From assembly GCA_001414325.1 (NCBI GenBank), contig LLKB01000001.1:448437-512436 (forward strand): a stretch of 64,000 nt of DNA. Direction: 5' to 3'. Position 1 is the stretch's first letter. The number at the start of each line of letters is the position of its first letter. The stretch comes from Butyribacter intestini. Its GTDB lineage: Bacteria; Bacillota; Clostridia; Lachnospirales; Lachnospiraceae. The notes below the pieces were generated by a model, which saw only the letters and a list, made by a program, of their open reading frames with translations, was not told the DNA's origin and made no database searches. Below are positions 29,647 to 39,084 of this stretch, in pieces. The position numbers and the translations under genes were made by a program.

Positions 29647-31359
29647 ATGTTACTTAATCTTCATGTGAAAAATCTTGCGATTATTGATGAGATCGAAGTT
29701 GAATTTTCCGAGGGACTTAATGTTCTTACAGGAGAGACCGGTGCCGGTAAGTCCATCATTATCGGTTCTATAAATATTGCACTTGGCGGAAAAGTTTCAA
29801 AGGATATTATCAGGACAGGTACGGAGTTTGCACTCGTGGAACTTACATTTTTAGCTGAGGACAGTGAACAGATAAACAGTCTTGAAAAGCTGGGGATTAC
29901 ATTAGAGGAGGATGTCGTAGTAATATCTAGAAAGATAACTAAATGCCGCACTATAAACAGGGTCAATGGTGAGACGGTAAGTGTTTCTATGCTTAAAAGT
30001 ATTGCCGATATACTTATAGATATTCATGGCCAGAATGAGCAGCAGTCATTACTGTATAAGAATAAACATATGGAGATTGTTGACAGATATGCGGCAGAAA
30101 AAATGTGTGGGAGAGACATGGAGTTTTCAGAAATGTATAGACAGTATAAGGATATGCTTGTCAAGTATTCAGAAAAAGAAATGTCAGAGGAAGAAAGACT
30201 TAGAGAAGTATCATTTATACGGTATGAGCTGGAGCAGATAGAACAGGCACATTTAGTAAAGGGTGAGGAGGAAAAGCTTCAGGAGAGATACCGTTATCTT
30301 TCAAATGCAAATGAGATAAAGAGTGGTATAAATGAGGTGTATTCACTTGTAGAAGATTCTTACGGTGACAGTCAGAGCGTGTCACAGATGCTTGGAAGAA
30401 GTTCCCATATATTAGCAAAGATAAGCGGTTATGATGAAAGACTTAAGGAGCTGGCGAGACAGATAGCAGATATTGATGAACTTATCATGGATTTTAACAG
30501 GGATTTGCAGGAATATGCGTCTGATATGGATGAAAATGGTGAGGAGTTTGCAGAAGTTGAAACGAGGCTTGATCTTGTCAGGACAATTAAATCAAAATAT
30601 GGTGCGACAACTGAACTGGTTGAAAATTATGCAAAAGACCTTGAAAATAAACTTGAAAAATATGAAGCATACGAAGAATATAGGGCAAATCTCGAAAAGA
30701 AGATAGAGATATATAAAATTAAGCTGGAGAAACTCGGAGAGAGTATTTCAAAAATTAGAAAAAAGTGTTCTGCCGAACTTGAAAAGAGGATAACCGACGC
30801 ACTTATAGACTTAAATTTCCTGCAGGTAAAATTTGAAATAGCAGTCAGGGAACTTGATGAGTTTAATTCAAAAGGAAAAGATGAAGTTGAATTTATGATT
30901 TCCACAAATCCCGGTGAAGATTTAAAACCAATCGGTCAGGCTGCATCAGGTGGCGAACTTTCAAGAATCATGCTTGCAATAAAAGCCGTTCTAGCCGAAC
31001 ATGATTCGATAGGTACATTAATATTTGATGAGATAGATGTTGGTATCAGTGGACGCACAGCACAGAAAGTAGCTGAAAAGATGGCATTTATAGGTCATTC
31101 ACATCAGGTTATATGTATATCACACCTTGCACAGATAGCTGCAATGGCAGATCATAACTATCTTATTGAAAAAAATAATTTATTAAATAAGACGAGTACA
31201 GTCATAAGGCAGTTAGAGGGTGATGAGATAGTAGAGGAGATAGCAAGAATACTCGGAGGAGCAAAGATTACCGATGCCGTACTTGAGAGTGCAAGAGAGA
31301 TGAAACAGCTTGCAGATATTGAAAAAATAAATTATAAAAAAGTAAGTCGCACGGCATAA
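29647..31359 (+). CDS. recN: DNA repair protein RecN
   Basis: SMC-like ATPase for double-strand-break repair, bound to DNA in the cytoplasm. Walker A GETGAGKSIIIGSI lies near residue 30. Long coiled-coil arms cover about 150-370. The ABC signature ASGGELSRIMLAIK and Walker B TLIFDEIDVGISG are near 445-480. 570 residues is normal. AAAGGGGGAG precedes the ATG. It has its own, apparently SOS-controlled, promoter and lies before spoIVB as in Bacillus. Confidence 0.97.
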   Translation: MLLNLHVKNLAIIDEIEVEFSEGLNVLTGETGAGKSIIIGSINIALGGKVSKDIIRTGTEFALVELTFLAEDSEQINSLEKLGITLEEDVVVISRKITKCRTINRVNGETVSVSMLKSIADILIDIHGQNEQQSLLYKNKHMEIVDRYAAEKMCGRDMEFSEMYRQYKDMLVKYSEKEMSEEERLREVSFIRYELEQIEQAHLVKGEEEKLQERYRYLSNANEIKSGINEVYSLVEDSYGDSQSVSQMLGRSSHILAKISGYDERLKELARQIADIDELIMDFNRDLQEYASDMDENGEEFAEVETRLDLVRTIKSKYGATTELVENYAKDLENKLEKYEAYEEYRANLEKKIEIYKIKLEKLGESISKIRKKCSAELEKRITDALIDLNFLQVKFEIAVRELDEFNSKGKDEVEFMISTNPGEDLKPIGQAASGGELSRIMLAIKAVLAEHDSIGTLIFDEIDVGISGRTAQKVAEKMAFIGHSHQVICISHLAQIAAMADHNYLIEKNNLLNKTSTVIRQLEGDEIVEEIARILGGAKITDAVLESAREMKQLADIEKINYKKVSRTA

Positions 31360-31552
31360 AGAGTTTTAGAAAGAAAATATATTTTAATAACAGCATTTTA
31401 AGACGAGAAAATATTTTGGACAGTTTTATGTTAATGAACAGTTTTAATATTTTTGAATACTTTTTTGTATTTTGCGGATTATATCAAATATAAATATTGT
31501 ATATTTTCAAAAACAAAAATTGGAAATATACTTTTTGTTGGAGGATATAAAG

Positions 31553-32803
31553 ATGCAGAAAAAGAAGTATTATCAGTTGTTTCTTATCGGGGCACTGGTA
31601 TTGGATATAGTTGTATCGGTATTATACTATATTTGGTATCTTGACCGTAAAATACCTACAGATATAAACATAGTTGCAAATTCTGAGCAATCATTTGATT
31701 TTAATCTTCCTGTTAAATGTGAAAATACTTCAAATACCTGCATAAAAGTTATGAGCAATCCGGGAACGGACGGTATGATGAGAGTGACAGCGGGAAAAAG
31801 TTATGGAAGCTGCAAAGCAGAACTTAAGCTGTTTGGCATTATACATTATAAGAATATTAAGTTTAATGTCGTCAAAGAACAAAAACTAATGCCGTCGGGA
31901 CGGGCGGTAGGCATTTATGTAAATGCGAGGGGAGTAATGGTTCTTGGGACGGCAAATGTGCGTGGAAAGGATGGTGTTGAGTACAGTCCGGCAAAAAATA
32001 TACTTCAGACGGGTGATTATATATACCAGGTCGATGGAAAGAAAGTTTCATCAATAGATGATATAGAAAGTATATTGCAAAACAAAGATAAAGCTTCAAT
32101 ACGGATGAAAATCCGCAGAGGAAATGAAAATATATTCGTAAAGATGAAGTGTATTGAAGCGGATGACGGAAAATTTAAGATAGGGACATGGCTTAGAGAA
32201 GATACAGAGGGGATAGGAACGATAACATATGTTACTAAGGATAATATGTATGCCGCTTTAGGTCATGGCATAGCAGATGCAGATACGGGACTTTTAGTAG
32301 ATATATCGGCAGGAGGGTTATATAAGGCAGATGTAAGCACGGTTATACCGAGCAAAAAAGGAAGTCCCGGACAAATATCAGGAAGCGTGGAATTGTCTGA
32401 CAGATGCCGTCTGGGAAGCATCATAAGCAATACAAATTCAGGTATAAAGGGAAAAATAACAGCCGGTGAGACAGCTTATATATATCAGAAAAAAACTGCA
32501 CTTCCCATTGCATTAAAGCAGGAGATAAAAAAAGGAAAGGCATATATATTATGTCAGTTAGACAAAGTAACAGATAAATATGAAGTCGAGGTGTGTAGTG
32601 TATATCAAAATTCAAAAGAAAATAAGGATATGGTAATAAAAGTTACTGATGAGAGACTTTTAAATAAAACGGGCGGTATCGTGCAGGGGATGAGTGGTTC
32701 ACCAATCATACAGAATGGAAAGATTATAGGTGCTGTTACTCATGTTTTTGTAAATGACCCGGTAAAGGGATATGGGATTTTTATTGAAAGGATGCTTTCG
32801 TGA
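31553..32803 (+). CDS. spoIVB: SpoIVB signalling peptidase (S55)
   Basis: Serine protease made in the forespore, where it crosses the inner membrane and triggers activation of pro-sigma-K processing. An N-terminal membrane helix (residues 8-28) is followed by a PDZ domain (about 110-195, GDYIYQVDGKKVSSIDDIES) and the S55 domain with the catalytic His in ALGHGIADADTG and the Ser in QGMSGSPIIQNGK. 416 residues. The ATG at 31553 has TTGGAGG upstream; earlier in-frame starts at 31472 lack one. It lies directly before spo0A, the conserved order. Confidence 0.95.
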   Translation: MQKKKYYQLFLIGALVLDIVVSVLYYIWYLDRKIPTDINIVANSEQSFDFNLPVKCENTSNTCIKVMSNPGTDGMMRVTAGKSYGSCKAELKLFGIIHYKNIKFNVVKEQKLMPSGRAVGIYVNARGVMVLGTANVRGKDGVEYSPAKNILQTGDYIYQVDGKKVSSIDDIESILQNKDKASIRMKIRRGNENIFVKMKCIEADDGKFKIGTWLREDTEGIGTITYVTKDNMYAALGHGIADADTGLLVDISAGGLYKADVSTVIPSKKGSPGQISGSVELSDRCRLGSIISNTNSGIKGKITAGETAYIYQKKTALPIALKQEIKKGKAYILCQLDKVTDKYEVEVCSVYQNSKENKDMVIKVTDERLLNKTGGIVQGMSGSPIIQNGKIIGAVTHVFVNDPVKGYGIFIERMLS

Positions 32804-32896
32804 AATATTGATTTGATGTAAATAGTAGAATGATGTTGTCAGATTATGTAATAACATGAAGATATATAGTAAAGTGTAAGAAAAACAGCATTTAAA

Positions 32897-32978
32897 GGTC
32901 GAAATGTAGAGCGTGTTTATCGTTGAATTATGATGTGATAGGGCATAATATCTAGAAGAAGAAAAACAAAAAGTCGAA
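32897..32978 (+). promoter_or_regulatory. Two candidate Spo0A boxes upstream of spo0A
   Basis: GGTCGAA (32897) and AGTCGAA (32972) each differ from the 0A box TGTCGAA at the first base. The second overlaps the region just before the spo0A ribosome site. Autoregulation is known for spo0A; these sites are suggestive only. Confidence 0.35.
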
Positions 32979-32991
32979 TTTGGAGGTAAAT

Positions 32992-33804
32992 ATGGACAAC
33001 ATCAAAGTATTAGTAGTTGACGATAACAGTAGAATTGTAAATTTACTTAAGGATGCTATTACAAAAGAAACAGATATGGATGTGATTGCGACAGCAGCAG
33101 ATGGTGAGGAGGCACTTAAAAAAATCGAAATCCATAATCCGGATGTCGTCTTACTTGATCTTATAATGCCAAGACTTGACGGACTCGGTGTTATGGAGAG
33201 ACTTAAAGAGAAGAAAAAAATAACTTCGGTTCCAAAGATAATTGTTATTTCGGCTGTCAGCCAGGAAAGCGTAACGGAAAATGCGTTTGCACTTGGTGCA
33301 GCATATTATATTTTAAAGCCGTTTGATACTCAGATGGTACTTTCGAGAATTAGAACGGCAGTAAACGAGGAGAGTGCACAAAATCATGTGATAAATACAG
33401 TATATGAAAATGGAAAAAACATGTTAAAGAAATCATATAATCTTGAAGCAGATGTAACAGATATAATCCATGAGATAGGAGTACCGGCACATATAAAGGG
33501 GTATCAGTATCTAAGAGATGCAATAATAATGTCAGTTAATGATGATGAGATGCTTGGTGCGATTACTAAGAGATTATATCCAACGATAGCAAAAAATCAT
33601 AAGACTACATCAAGCCGTGTAGAGAGAGCGATAAGACATGCTATAGAGGTGGCATGGAGCAGGGGAAAAGTTGATACAATCGAAGAATTATTTGGATACA
33701 CAGTAAGTTCGGGCAAAGGTAAACCTACCAACTCAGAGTTTGTCGCATTGATTTCTGATAAAATACGCCTTGAATATAAAATGAACAGGAAAATGATAGT
33801 TTAA
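32992..33804 (+). CDS. spo0A: Master sporulation regulator Spo0A
   Basis: Phosphorylation-activated DNA-binding regulator of entry into sporulation. The receiver (residues 1-125) has [10 protein letters not shown], phospho-acceptor Asp in [13 protein letters not shown] and the Lys in YILKPFD. The Spo0A-specific effector domain (about 150-270) has [20 protein letters not shown] and the recognition helix region [20 protein letters not shown]. 270 residues. TTGGAGG precedes ATG 32992. It follows spoIVB with a 188-base gap that can hold its own promoter. Confidence 0.97.
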   Translation: MDNIKVLVVDDNSRIVNLLKDAITKETDMDVIATAADGEEALKKIEIHNPDVVLLDLIMPRLDGLGVMERLKEKKKITSVPKIIVISAVSQESVTENAFALGAAYYILKPFDTQMVLSRIRTAVNEESAQNHVINTVYENGKNMLKKSYNLEADVTDIIHEIGVPAHIKGYQYLRDAIIMSVNDDEMLGAITKRLYPTIAKNHKTTSSRVERAIRHAIEVAWSRGKVDTIEELFGYTVSSGKGKPTNSEFVALISDKIRLEYKMNRKMIV

Positions 33805-33878
33805 CAGATAAAATACTTTTCAGAGCCGCTGATTTGGTTTATAATATATATAAACATTGGCAAAGGAGGTTGGTTGTA

Positions 33879-35315
33879 TTGAAGAATATTTTATTTGTAG
33901 CATCGGAGAGTACTCCGTTTATCAAGACGGGAGGATTGGCAGATGTAGTCGGTTCACTGCCTAAATGTTTTGATAAGAAAAAGTACGATGTAAGGGTTAT
34001 GATTCCCAAATATGCATGTATTCCTGATGAGTGGAAAAACAAGATGGTTTACAAAACACATTTTTACATAGACTTGGCATGGCGTAAACAGTATGTTGGA
34101 ATCATGGAACTGCAGCATAATGGCATTACATTTTATTTTATAGATAATGAATTTTATTTTGCAGGACCAAAACCATACGGTTATATACACGAAGATATTG
34201 AGAAGTTTGCATTTTTTTGCAAGGCTGCATTGTCATCACTTCCAAGTCTTGATTTTCATCCGGATGTTATTCATTGTCATGACTGGCAGACAGGACTCAT
34301 TCCTGTATATCTTCATGATATGTTTCAGGAAAATCCGTTCTATACGAATATTAAGACAATAATGACTATACATAATCTTAAATTTCAGGGTGTATGGGAC
34401 TTGCAAAAAGTTAAGGATATAACAGGGATAAAACCTTCGTTTTTTACATCGGACAAACTTGAAGCATATGGTGATGCAAATTATCTCAAAGGTGGAATTG
34501 TTTATGCTGACCTGGTAACAACAGTCAGTGATTCATATGCAGAGGAGATAAAGATGCCGTTTTACGGTGAAAAACTTGACGGACTTATGCGTGCGAGAGA
34601 AAATTCGCTTGTAGGTATTGTGAATGGGCTTGACTATGATGAGTATAATCCGGAAACAGATCCTTTGATTTACAAAAATTATTCTGTAAAAACATTTAGA
34701 CGCGAAAAGATAAAGAATAAGAGGGCTTTACAGAGAGAGCTTGGACTTGAGGAAAATGATAAGAAGTTTATGATAGGAATAGTTTCAAGACTTACAGACC
34801 AGAAAGGTCTTGATCTTGTAGATTATGTCATAGAAGAAATCTGTGCGGAGGATACACAGCTTGTCGTGCTTGGAACAGGTGAAGAAAAATATGAGCATTT
34901 ATTCCGTCATTTTGAGTGGAAGTATCATGACAGAGTTTCAGCGAATATTTATTATTCAAATGAGCGTTCACATAAGATATATGCGGCTTGTGATGCATTT
35001 CTGATGCCGTCACTTTTTGAACCATGTGGACTTAGTCAGTTGATGAGTCTTAGATATGGAACAGTTCCTATCGTGCGTGAGACTGGTGGTCTTAAAGACA
35101 CTGTAGAACCTTACAATGAATATGAGGGAACTGGAACAGGTTTTTCATTCTGCAATTATAATGCTCATGAGATGTTAAATACTATCCGTTATGCCAAGGA
35201 TGTATATTTTAACCGTAAACGCGAGTGGAATAAGATTATTGACAGAGGAATGGCTAAAGACTTTTCATGGGGACAGTCAGCACAGAAGTATGCCGAACTT
35301 TATGACAGACTGTAA
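33879..35315 (+). CDS. glgA: Glycogen (starch) synthase
   Basis: ADP-glucose-dependent GT5 glycosyltransferase that extends glycogen. The N-terminal KTGGLADVVGSLP motif binds ADP-glucose, HDWQTGLIP and the C-terminal PSLFEPCGLSQLMSLRYGT and RETGGLKDTV are diagnostic. 478 residues is normal. I chose the TTG at 33879, with AAAGGAGG 9 bases upstream; the frame starts earlier, but the KNILFVASESTPFIKTGG beginning fits the family N-terminus exactly. No other glycogen gene is present nearby. Confidence 0.95.
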   Translation: MKNILFVASESTPFIKTGGLADVVGSLPKCFDKKKYDVRVMIPKYACIPDEWKNKMVYKTHFYIDLAWRKQYVGIMELQHNGITFYFIDNEFYFAGPKPYGYIHEDIEKFAFFCKAALSSLPSLDFHPDVIHCHDWQTGLIPVYLHDMFQENPFYTNIKTIMTIHNLKFQGVWDLQKVKDITGIKPSFFTSDKLEAYGDANYLKGGIVYADLVTTVSDSYAEEIKMPFYGEKLDGLMRARENSLVGIVNGLDYDEYNPETDPLIYKNYSVKTFRREKIKNKRALQRELGLEENDKKFMIGIVSRLTDQKGLDLVDYVIEEICAEDTQLVVLGTGEEKYEHLFRHFEWKYHDRVSANIYYSNERSHKIYAACDAFLMPSLFEPCGLSQLMSLRYGTVPIVRETGGLKDTVEPYNEYEGTGTGFSFCNYNAHEMLNTIRYAKDVYFNRKREWNKIIDRGMAKDFSWGQSAQKYAELYDRL

Positions 35316-35401
35316 AAATGGCGTATCATTGATTTGTTATTTATTGCAAGCTTGACTTCGGCAGTCAAAACTATGCAACAATGAGTAAATTTGAAGTGAA
35401 C

Positions 35402-35431
35402 CGGGCTGGACATGAGTGTTCAGCCCGATTT
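35402..35431 (+). terminator. Hairpin after glgA
   Basis: CGGGCTGGACA and TGTTCAGCCCG pair over 11 bp (one G-U); only a short T-tract follows, and the ribosome site of the next gene is adjacent. Confidence 0.6.
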
Positions 35432-35442
35432 AGGAGACTGAC

Positions 35443-36159
35443 ATGATAAGATTAGACAAGTTCCTTTCTGAAATGTCCGGCTGGACAAGAAGTGAAGTAA
35501 AAAAGATAGTGAGAACAGGAAGTGTAACTGTAGATGGAAATGAGGTAAAAAAGCCTGAAACTAAAATTGACGAGAAATTATCAATAGTCAGGGTAGATGG
35601 CAGGCAGATTAAATATAATAAGTATGAATATTATATGTTGAATAAGCCCAAAGGATTTGTATCGGCAACAACAGATAGGGAGCATAAGACAGTTGTGGAT
35701 ATAATAAGTTCATCGGAAAAAAAGGACCTGTTTCCTGTAGGGAGGTTAGACATAGATACAGAGGGACTTTTACTTATAACAAATGACGGAGAGCTGGCTC
35801 ACAGATTATTAGCTCCCAAAAATCATGTGGAAAAAACATACTATGTTGAAGTTTCAGGAATACTTGATGATGCTGATGTGGATGCAGTGGAAAAAGGTCT
35901 TGATATAGGTGAAGAGAAAAATACAATTCCTGCAAAAATGGAAATATTAAAAACAGATATTCAGAATAATATATCATCATGTTATCTGACAATACATGAA
36001 GGAAAATTTCACCAGGTCAAGAGAATGATGAAAAAACTTGGCAAGACAGTTACATATCTGAAAAGGGTGAGCATGGGAAGTCTTATTCTTGACAGCAAAC
36101 TTAAAAAGGGAAATTACCGGAAACTTACCGAGCAGGAAATCATAGAATTGAAAAAATAA
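35443..36159 (+). CDS. RsuA/RluB-family pseudouridine synthase
   Basis: Converts a uridine of rRNA to pseudouridine. An S4 domain covers residues 1-60 (MIRLDKFLSEMSGWTRSEVK); the catalytic Asp is in PVGRLDIDTEGLLLITNDG, and the KTYYVEV and EGKFHQVKRMM segments follow. 238 residues matches RsuA-like enzymes. RsuA and RluB-type targets cannot be told apart here. TTAGGAG precedes the ATG. Last chromosomal protein gene before the prophage. Confidence 0.93.
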   Translation: MIRLDKFLSEMSGWTRSEVKKIVRTGSVTVDGNEVKKPETKIDEKLSIVRVDGRQIKYNKYEYYMLNKPKGFVSATTDREHKTVVDIISSSEKKDLFPVGRLDIDTEGLLLITNDGELAHRLLAPKNHVEKTYYVEVSGILDDADVDAVEKGLDIGEEKNTIPAKMEILKTDIQNNISSCYLTIHEGKFHQVKRMMKKLGKTVTYLKRVSMGSLILDSKLKKGNYRKLTEQEIIELKK

Positions 36160-36232
36160 TTAAAAATATGTTATAAAATATTTAAAAGATACTTGACCTA
36201 AACAGAAAAATAAGGTAAACTATTAAGGCAGT

Positions 36233-36305
36233 GCTGAAATAGCTCAGTTGGTAGAGCACTTCACTCGTAATGAAGGGGTCGTGGGTTCGAGTCCCATTTT
36301 CAGCT
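36233..36305 (+). tRNA. tRNA-Thr (anticodon CGT)
   Basis: 73 bases fold as a cloverleaf: acceptor GCTGAAA/TTTCAGC with discriminator T, D-arm with AGTTGGTAGA, anticodon stem CTTCA/TGAAG with loop CTCGTAA (anticodon CGT) and T-arm with GTTCGAGTC. CCA is not encoded. The integrase gene begins 184 bases downstream, so the 3' half is the likely phage attachment core. Confidence 0.95.
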
Positions 36306-36312
36306 TACTATG

Positions 36313-36358
36313 AAAAGTACCGAAAAGCCTTAGATAAAGGGGCTCGGTACTTTTTTTT
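36313..36358 (+). terminator. Terminator downstream of tRNA-Thr
   Basis: AAAAGTACCG and CGGTACTTTT form a 10-bp stem with a further GC pairing inside, followed by a run of eight T. Confidence 0.88.
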
Positions 36359-36399
36359 GTACTCAAAATTTTGGCGAACATACTTGCGGTTTTTTCTGA

Positions 36400-36457
36400 T
36401 TTTTGCTAGAATTTCTTTTATAGTTATGGTAACTGTTATGGTAACTTTTTTGCTAGA
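36400..36457 (+). repeat. Nested direct repeats upstream of integrase (candidate arm/Xis sites)
   Basis: TTTTTGCTAGA occurs at 36400 and 36447, enclosing two copies of TTATGGTAAC at 36424 and 36436 (12-bp period). Repeats of this kind next to a tRNA att site are typical of integrase arm-type or excisionase binding sites; the role is inferred. Confidence 0.5.
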
Positions 36458-36488
36458 TACTTTGCATATGAAAGAAAGAGGTAGCTAT

Positions 36489-37643
36489 ATGATGAAACGA
36501 AAAAATGGAGAAGGCAGCTGGGGAACCAAAACTATTAAAGGTATAACATATAAAAGATTCAGGAGTCCGGAGGGAAAAGACTTTTACGGAAAAACAGAAA
36601 AAGAAATTAGACAAAAATATAAAATATGGAAAGAGCAATATGCTGATAAAAATATTAAAAAGGAATTAAAAACTGTCAATGATATTGCAGATGAATGGCT
36701 CGAATCGGTAAAAAAACATATAAAAGCTACAACATATGATGGATATGAATATTTTGTTGAAGGAGTTCTTAAAAAGAAAAATGGATATGATTTAGGAAAT
36801 ATGCAAATTCAACAGGTTTCAGATGTACAAATACAAAAATATATTGATTATTTGGCAGATAGTATTGCTAAGTCAAGTATTAAAAAAGATAAGTCGCTAT
36901 TGCATCAAGTATTTAAATATGCAAAAAAACATGGCGTTATTTCGGATAACCCAATGGAAGATATAAAAATACCAAATGATGATAATATCGTAAAGAAGGC
37001 GAAAGAATATGTTTTTATATCAACGGAAGATTGGAAGAAGCTGGAAGCGGAAGAATGTCGAGTATGGTCAAATAACAAACGTGTGTATGGAAATAATGCA
37101 AAGGTAGTAATATTCCTATTGCATACGGGATTGCGATTTGGAGAATTGACTGCGTTAAAATGGAAAAATGTTAATTTAGAAGAAAAGGATATATTTATTG
37201 TTGAAAACAGTCCAATTATTAAAAATAGAGATATAAATGCCAGGACAAAATATAAAGTTGATGAAACAACAACGAAACGAAAGTCAAGCGAAAGGCATAT
37301 TCCATTATCAAATAAGGCTATTGAAATATTAGAATATTTTAGAAATAAATATCCACATGAAAGTAGTGATCATGTTTTTGTTGCTGAAAATGGCAGTTTG
37401 GTCGATAGAAGTAATGTATCAAGATGTTTATCAGGAATGTTGAAAGCTGCAAAGTGTGAAGTGCAGGAAGCTAGTCCGCATGATTTAAGACATTCTTTTG
37501 GTTCAGAGTTAATTAAAAATGGTATTGATATAAAAGTAGTTAGTGAATTGATGGGACACAAAGATGTACAAACAACATATAATATATATATTCATATTTT
37601 AAAAGAGCAAAAGGTGGATGCAGTAAGCATATTTAATAGATAG
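36489..37643 (+). CDS. int: Phage tyrosine integrase
   Basis: Site-specific recombinase that inserts and, with help, excises the prophage. The N-terminal AP2-like arm-binding domain (residues 1-55) starts KRKNGEGSWGTKTIKGITYK. A SAM-like core-binding domain follows (about 65-165) and then the catalytic domain with Arg in HTGLRFGEL, HDLRHSFGSELIKNG, GHKDVQTT and the terminal Tyr in TYNIYIHI. 384 residues. I chose ATG 36489 with AAGAGG upstream; the frame runs back into the tRNA gene. Its low GC content differs from the upstream genes. Confidence 0.95.
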   Translation: MMKRKNGEGSWGTKTIKGITYKRFRSPEGKDFYGKTEKEIRQKYKIWKEQYADKNIKKELKTVNDIADEWLESVKKHIKATTYDGYEYFVEGVLKKKNGYDLGNMQIQQVSDVQIQKYIDYLADSIAKSSIKKDKSLLHQVFKYAKKHGVISDNPMEDIKIPNDDNIVKKAKEYVFISTEDWKKLEAEECRVWSNNKRVYGNNAKVVIFLLHTGLRFGELTALKWKNVNLEEKDIFIVENSPIIKNRDINARTKYKVDETTTKRKSSERHIPLSNKAIEILEYFRNKYPHESSDHVFVAENGSLVDRSNVSRCLSGMLKAAKCEVQEASPHDLRHSFGSELIKNGIDIKVVSELMGHKDVQTTYNIYIHILKEQKVDAVSIFNR

Positions 37644-37650
37644 GATATAA

Positions 37651-37682
37651 GCAGGTATCTTAAGATATGATACCTGCTGTTT
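37651..37682 (+). terminator. Terminator after integrase
   Basis: GCAGGTATC and GATACCTGC form a 9-bp stem followed by TGTTTT. Confidence 0.85.
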
Positions 37683-38080
37683 TAAAAATTTTCAAGGTAA
37701 CCAATTTCATACCCCCCTACCTTGAGGAAAATAATTCACCATAGATTTTCAGTTTTAAAATTCTTGAAATTTTTTTCTCAATTTGGAGCGGATTCTTAAA
37801 AAGTTTCTGTCAAAAAGATTTATGACAATACTTAGATATTCCAACACAAATATATAAATTAAATATAGATTGGTAGCATAAAAGTGCAAGAAGATATATG
37901 CCGCCGACAAACAGAACAATATCATACGCAGCATCACCACATTATTTTCTGGAAGTAATACAACAATAATCACGATTGCGTAATGGCTTCATATAGTCGT
38001 TAAATATGAGTAAGTGTTATAATATTGGCTTTTAACTTAAATGTGATTATAAAGGCATATATGCGTTGCTGTCAAGGTAT
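37683..38080. other. Gene-poor stretch after the integrase
   Basis: About 400 AT-rich bases. On the minus strand a 72-codon frame (37973 down to 37755, GTG start) encodes a hydrophobic sequence that could form two membrane helices (LRMILFCLSAAYIFLHFYAT), but no ribosome site precedes it and I do not call it a gene. Confidence 0.3.
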
Positions 38081-38107
38081 AAATAAAAGAGGGGCACATA
38101 AAGCCCC
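38081..38107 (-). terminator. Terminator of the leftward small-gene operon
   Basis: On the minus strand GGGGC-TTTATGT-GCCCC is followed by TCTTTTATTT, directly after the 56-codon gene. Confidence 0.75.
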
Positions 38108-38277
38108 TACCAAAATATAACATTGCCTTTGCTGTCAACGGTGTAATGCCACCATTTACCAGATGCGTATCTGATGCAGATGTTACCAGCTGCATCTGTC
38201 CAGACCTCTTTGATTTCGCCGTATTCCCATTGTTCGAGTAAAGAGCGGTGGAAGTTGTAGAATTGTTTTGGTGTCAT
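38107..38277 (-). CDS. Small phage protein, 56 residues
   Basis: Found by eye: ATG at 38277 with AAGGGTGATT directly upstream, 56 codons, stop at 38107. The product begins MTPKQFYNFHRSLLEQWEYG and ends in a compact WTDAAGNICIRYASGKWWHY strand-turn-strand pattern. It is soluble, without a recognised family. Last gene of a leftward operon that starts at 39046, with a terminator behind it, which supports its reality. Confidence 0.65.
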   Translation of the reverse strand: MTPKQFYNFHRSLLEQWEYGEIKEVWTDAAGNICIRYASGKWWHYTVDSKGNVIFW

Positions 38278-38282
38278 AGTAA

Positions 38283-38381
38283 TCACCCTTTTACCTTTCT
38301 ATATTGCGGCTTGCCATCATCAGCGTACAAGTTGCCATCTTGTGCGGACACTCCAAAAGTGGAGCGTTTCGGCTTAATCAA
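38283..38381 (-). CDS. Possible 32-residue phage peptide
   Basis: A TTG at 38381 overlaps the stop of the upstream gene, and 32 codons run to a TGA five bases before the ATG of the next gene. The sequence (KRSTFGVSAQDGNLYADDGK) reads like real protein, and the tight packing fits the operon. No good ribosome site is visible, so it would rely on translational coupling. Confidence 0.4.
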   Translation of the reverse strand: MIKPKRSTFGVSAQDGNLYADDGKPQYRKVKG

Positions 38382-38790
38382 GTAAATTTTTTGGAGATAT
38401 GTTGTATTGACTTTCGAGCTTCTCAAAGGCTTTTAAAGTAACCCGGTACTTTTTATTGCCGTCCCTCTCAGTCTCAAGTAAAGTTATTCCCCGACCTTTT
38501 AAATCTAAAGTTGTATCAATGTAGTAATGTGTTCCATAATGACTAATGCGGGCTTGTATGTCATCGGTTTTTTGGGGGCTGCTGAGCTCTTTATATTTTT
38601 GTCTGCCAACTCTGCGGAGCGTGAGCGTTTCCGCTGTTGTGATGTATTCATCACTTGCGAGACTCTCAACAGTTTCAAGATAAAACTTGCAGCTTTCGGG
38701 GCTGTCGCACATATCAAAGAAAACTCTTAGATTTTTATATGCGTTTGTATGTTCAATTCTATTTGTTGGAAAAGTAATAACCTGACACAT
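38374..38790 (-). CDS. Uncharacterised phage protein, 138 residues
   Basis: Soluble mixed alpha/beta protein with no family that I recognise. The start is ATG 38790, with AGAGAGG 5 bases upstream; the frame extends 20 codons earlier without a site. Residues 60-138 look like a winged-helix-type fold (ITTAETLTLRRVGRQKYKEL then GITLLETERDGNKKYRVTLK), so a DNA-binding role is possible but not shown. Second gene of the leftward operon next to the regulatory region at 39085. Confidence 0.7.
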   Translation of the reverse strand: MCQVITFPTNRIEHTNAYKNLRVFFDMCDSPESCKFYLETVESLASDEYITTAETLTLRRVGRQKYKELSSPQKTDDIQARISHYGTHYYIDTTLDLKGRGITLLETERDGNKKYRVTLKAFEKLESQYNISPKNLLD

Positions 38791-38839
38791 AATAACCTCT
38801 CTTTCTGCCCTCGTAACCTCCGGGGCGGGATAGATATTG

Positions 38840-39046
38840 TTAAGCTTCAAAAGTTACATCTTTTGCAAAAAATACTTCTCTGTCTCCCCAGTCCTGTATT
38901 TTGCAAGTGCGTTCATCATAGCGTCTTTCATTGCTTCGTCCTTCATGTTGTATCTGAATTACCCTAACTGTTTTATTGGTTCTTTTCAGAACCTCAAATA
39001 CATAGCTGCCAGTTCTGTATGTTTTTCCTATCTCAAATTTTCTCAT
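38840..39046 (-). CDS. Uncharacterised phage protein, 68 residues
   Basis: First gene of the leftward operon. AGGAGG lies 9 bases before ATG 39046. The sequence is a small, probably all-beta domain (KFEIGKTYRTGSYVFEVLKR, later KIQDWGDREVFFAKDV). No family is recognised. Its promoter region faces the rightward Cro-like gene across the palindrome at 39097, so it is probably repressed in the lysogen or is itself a lysogeny-associated product. Confidence 0.72.
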   Translation of the reverse strand: MRKFEIGKTYRTGSYVFEVLKRTNKTVRVIQIQHEGRSNERRYDERTCKIQDWGDREVFFAKDVTFEA

Positions 39047-39084
39047 AACTTTGTACCTCCTGCGTGTTTGTTGTTTTGTTTTTG

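Noticed and set aside
37755-37973. 72-codon hydrophobic minus-strand frame
   Set aside because: GTG start without a ribosome site, AT-rich region where hydrophobic frames arise by chance; kept only as a remark.
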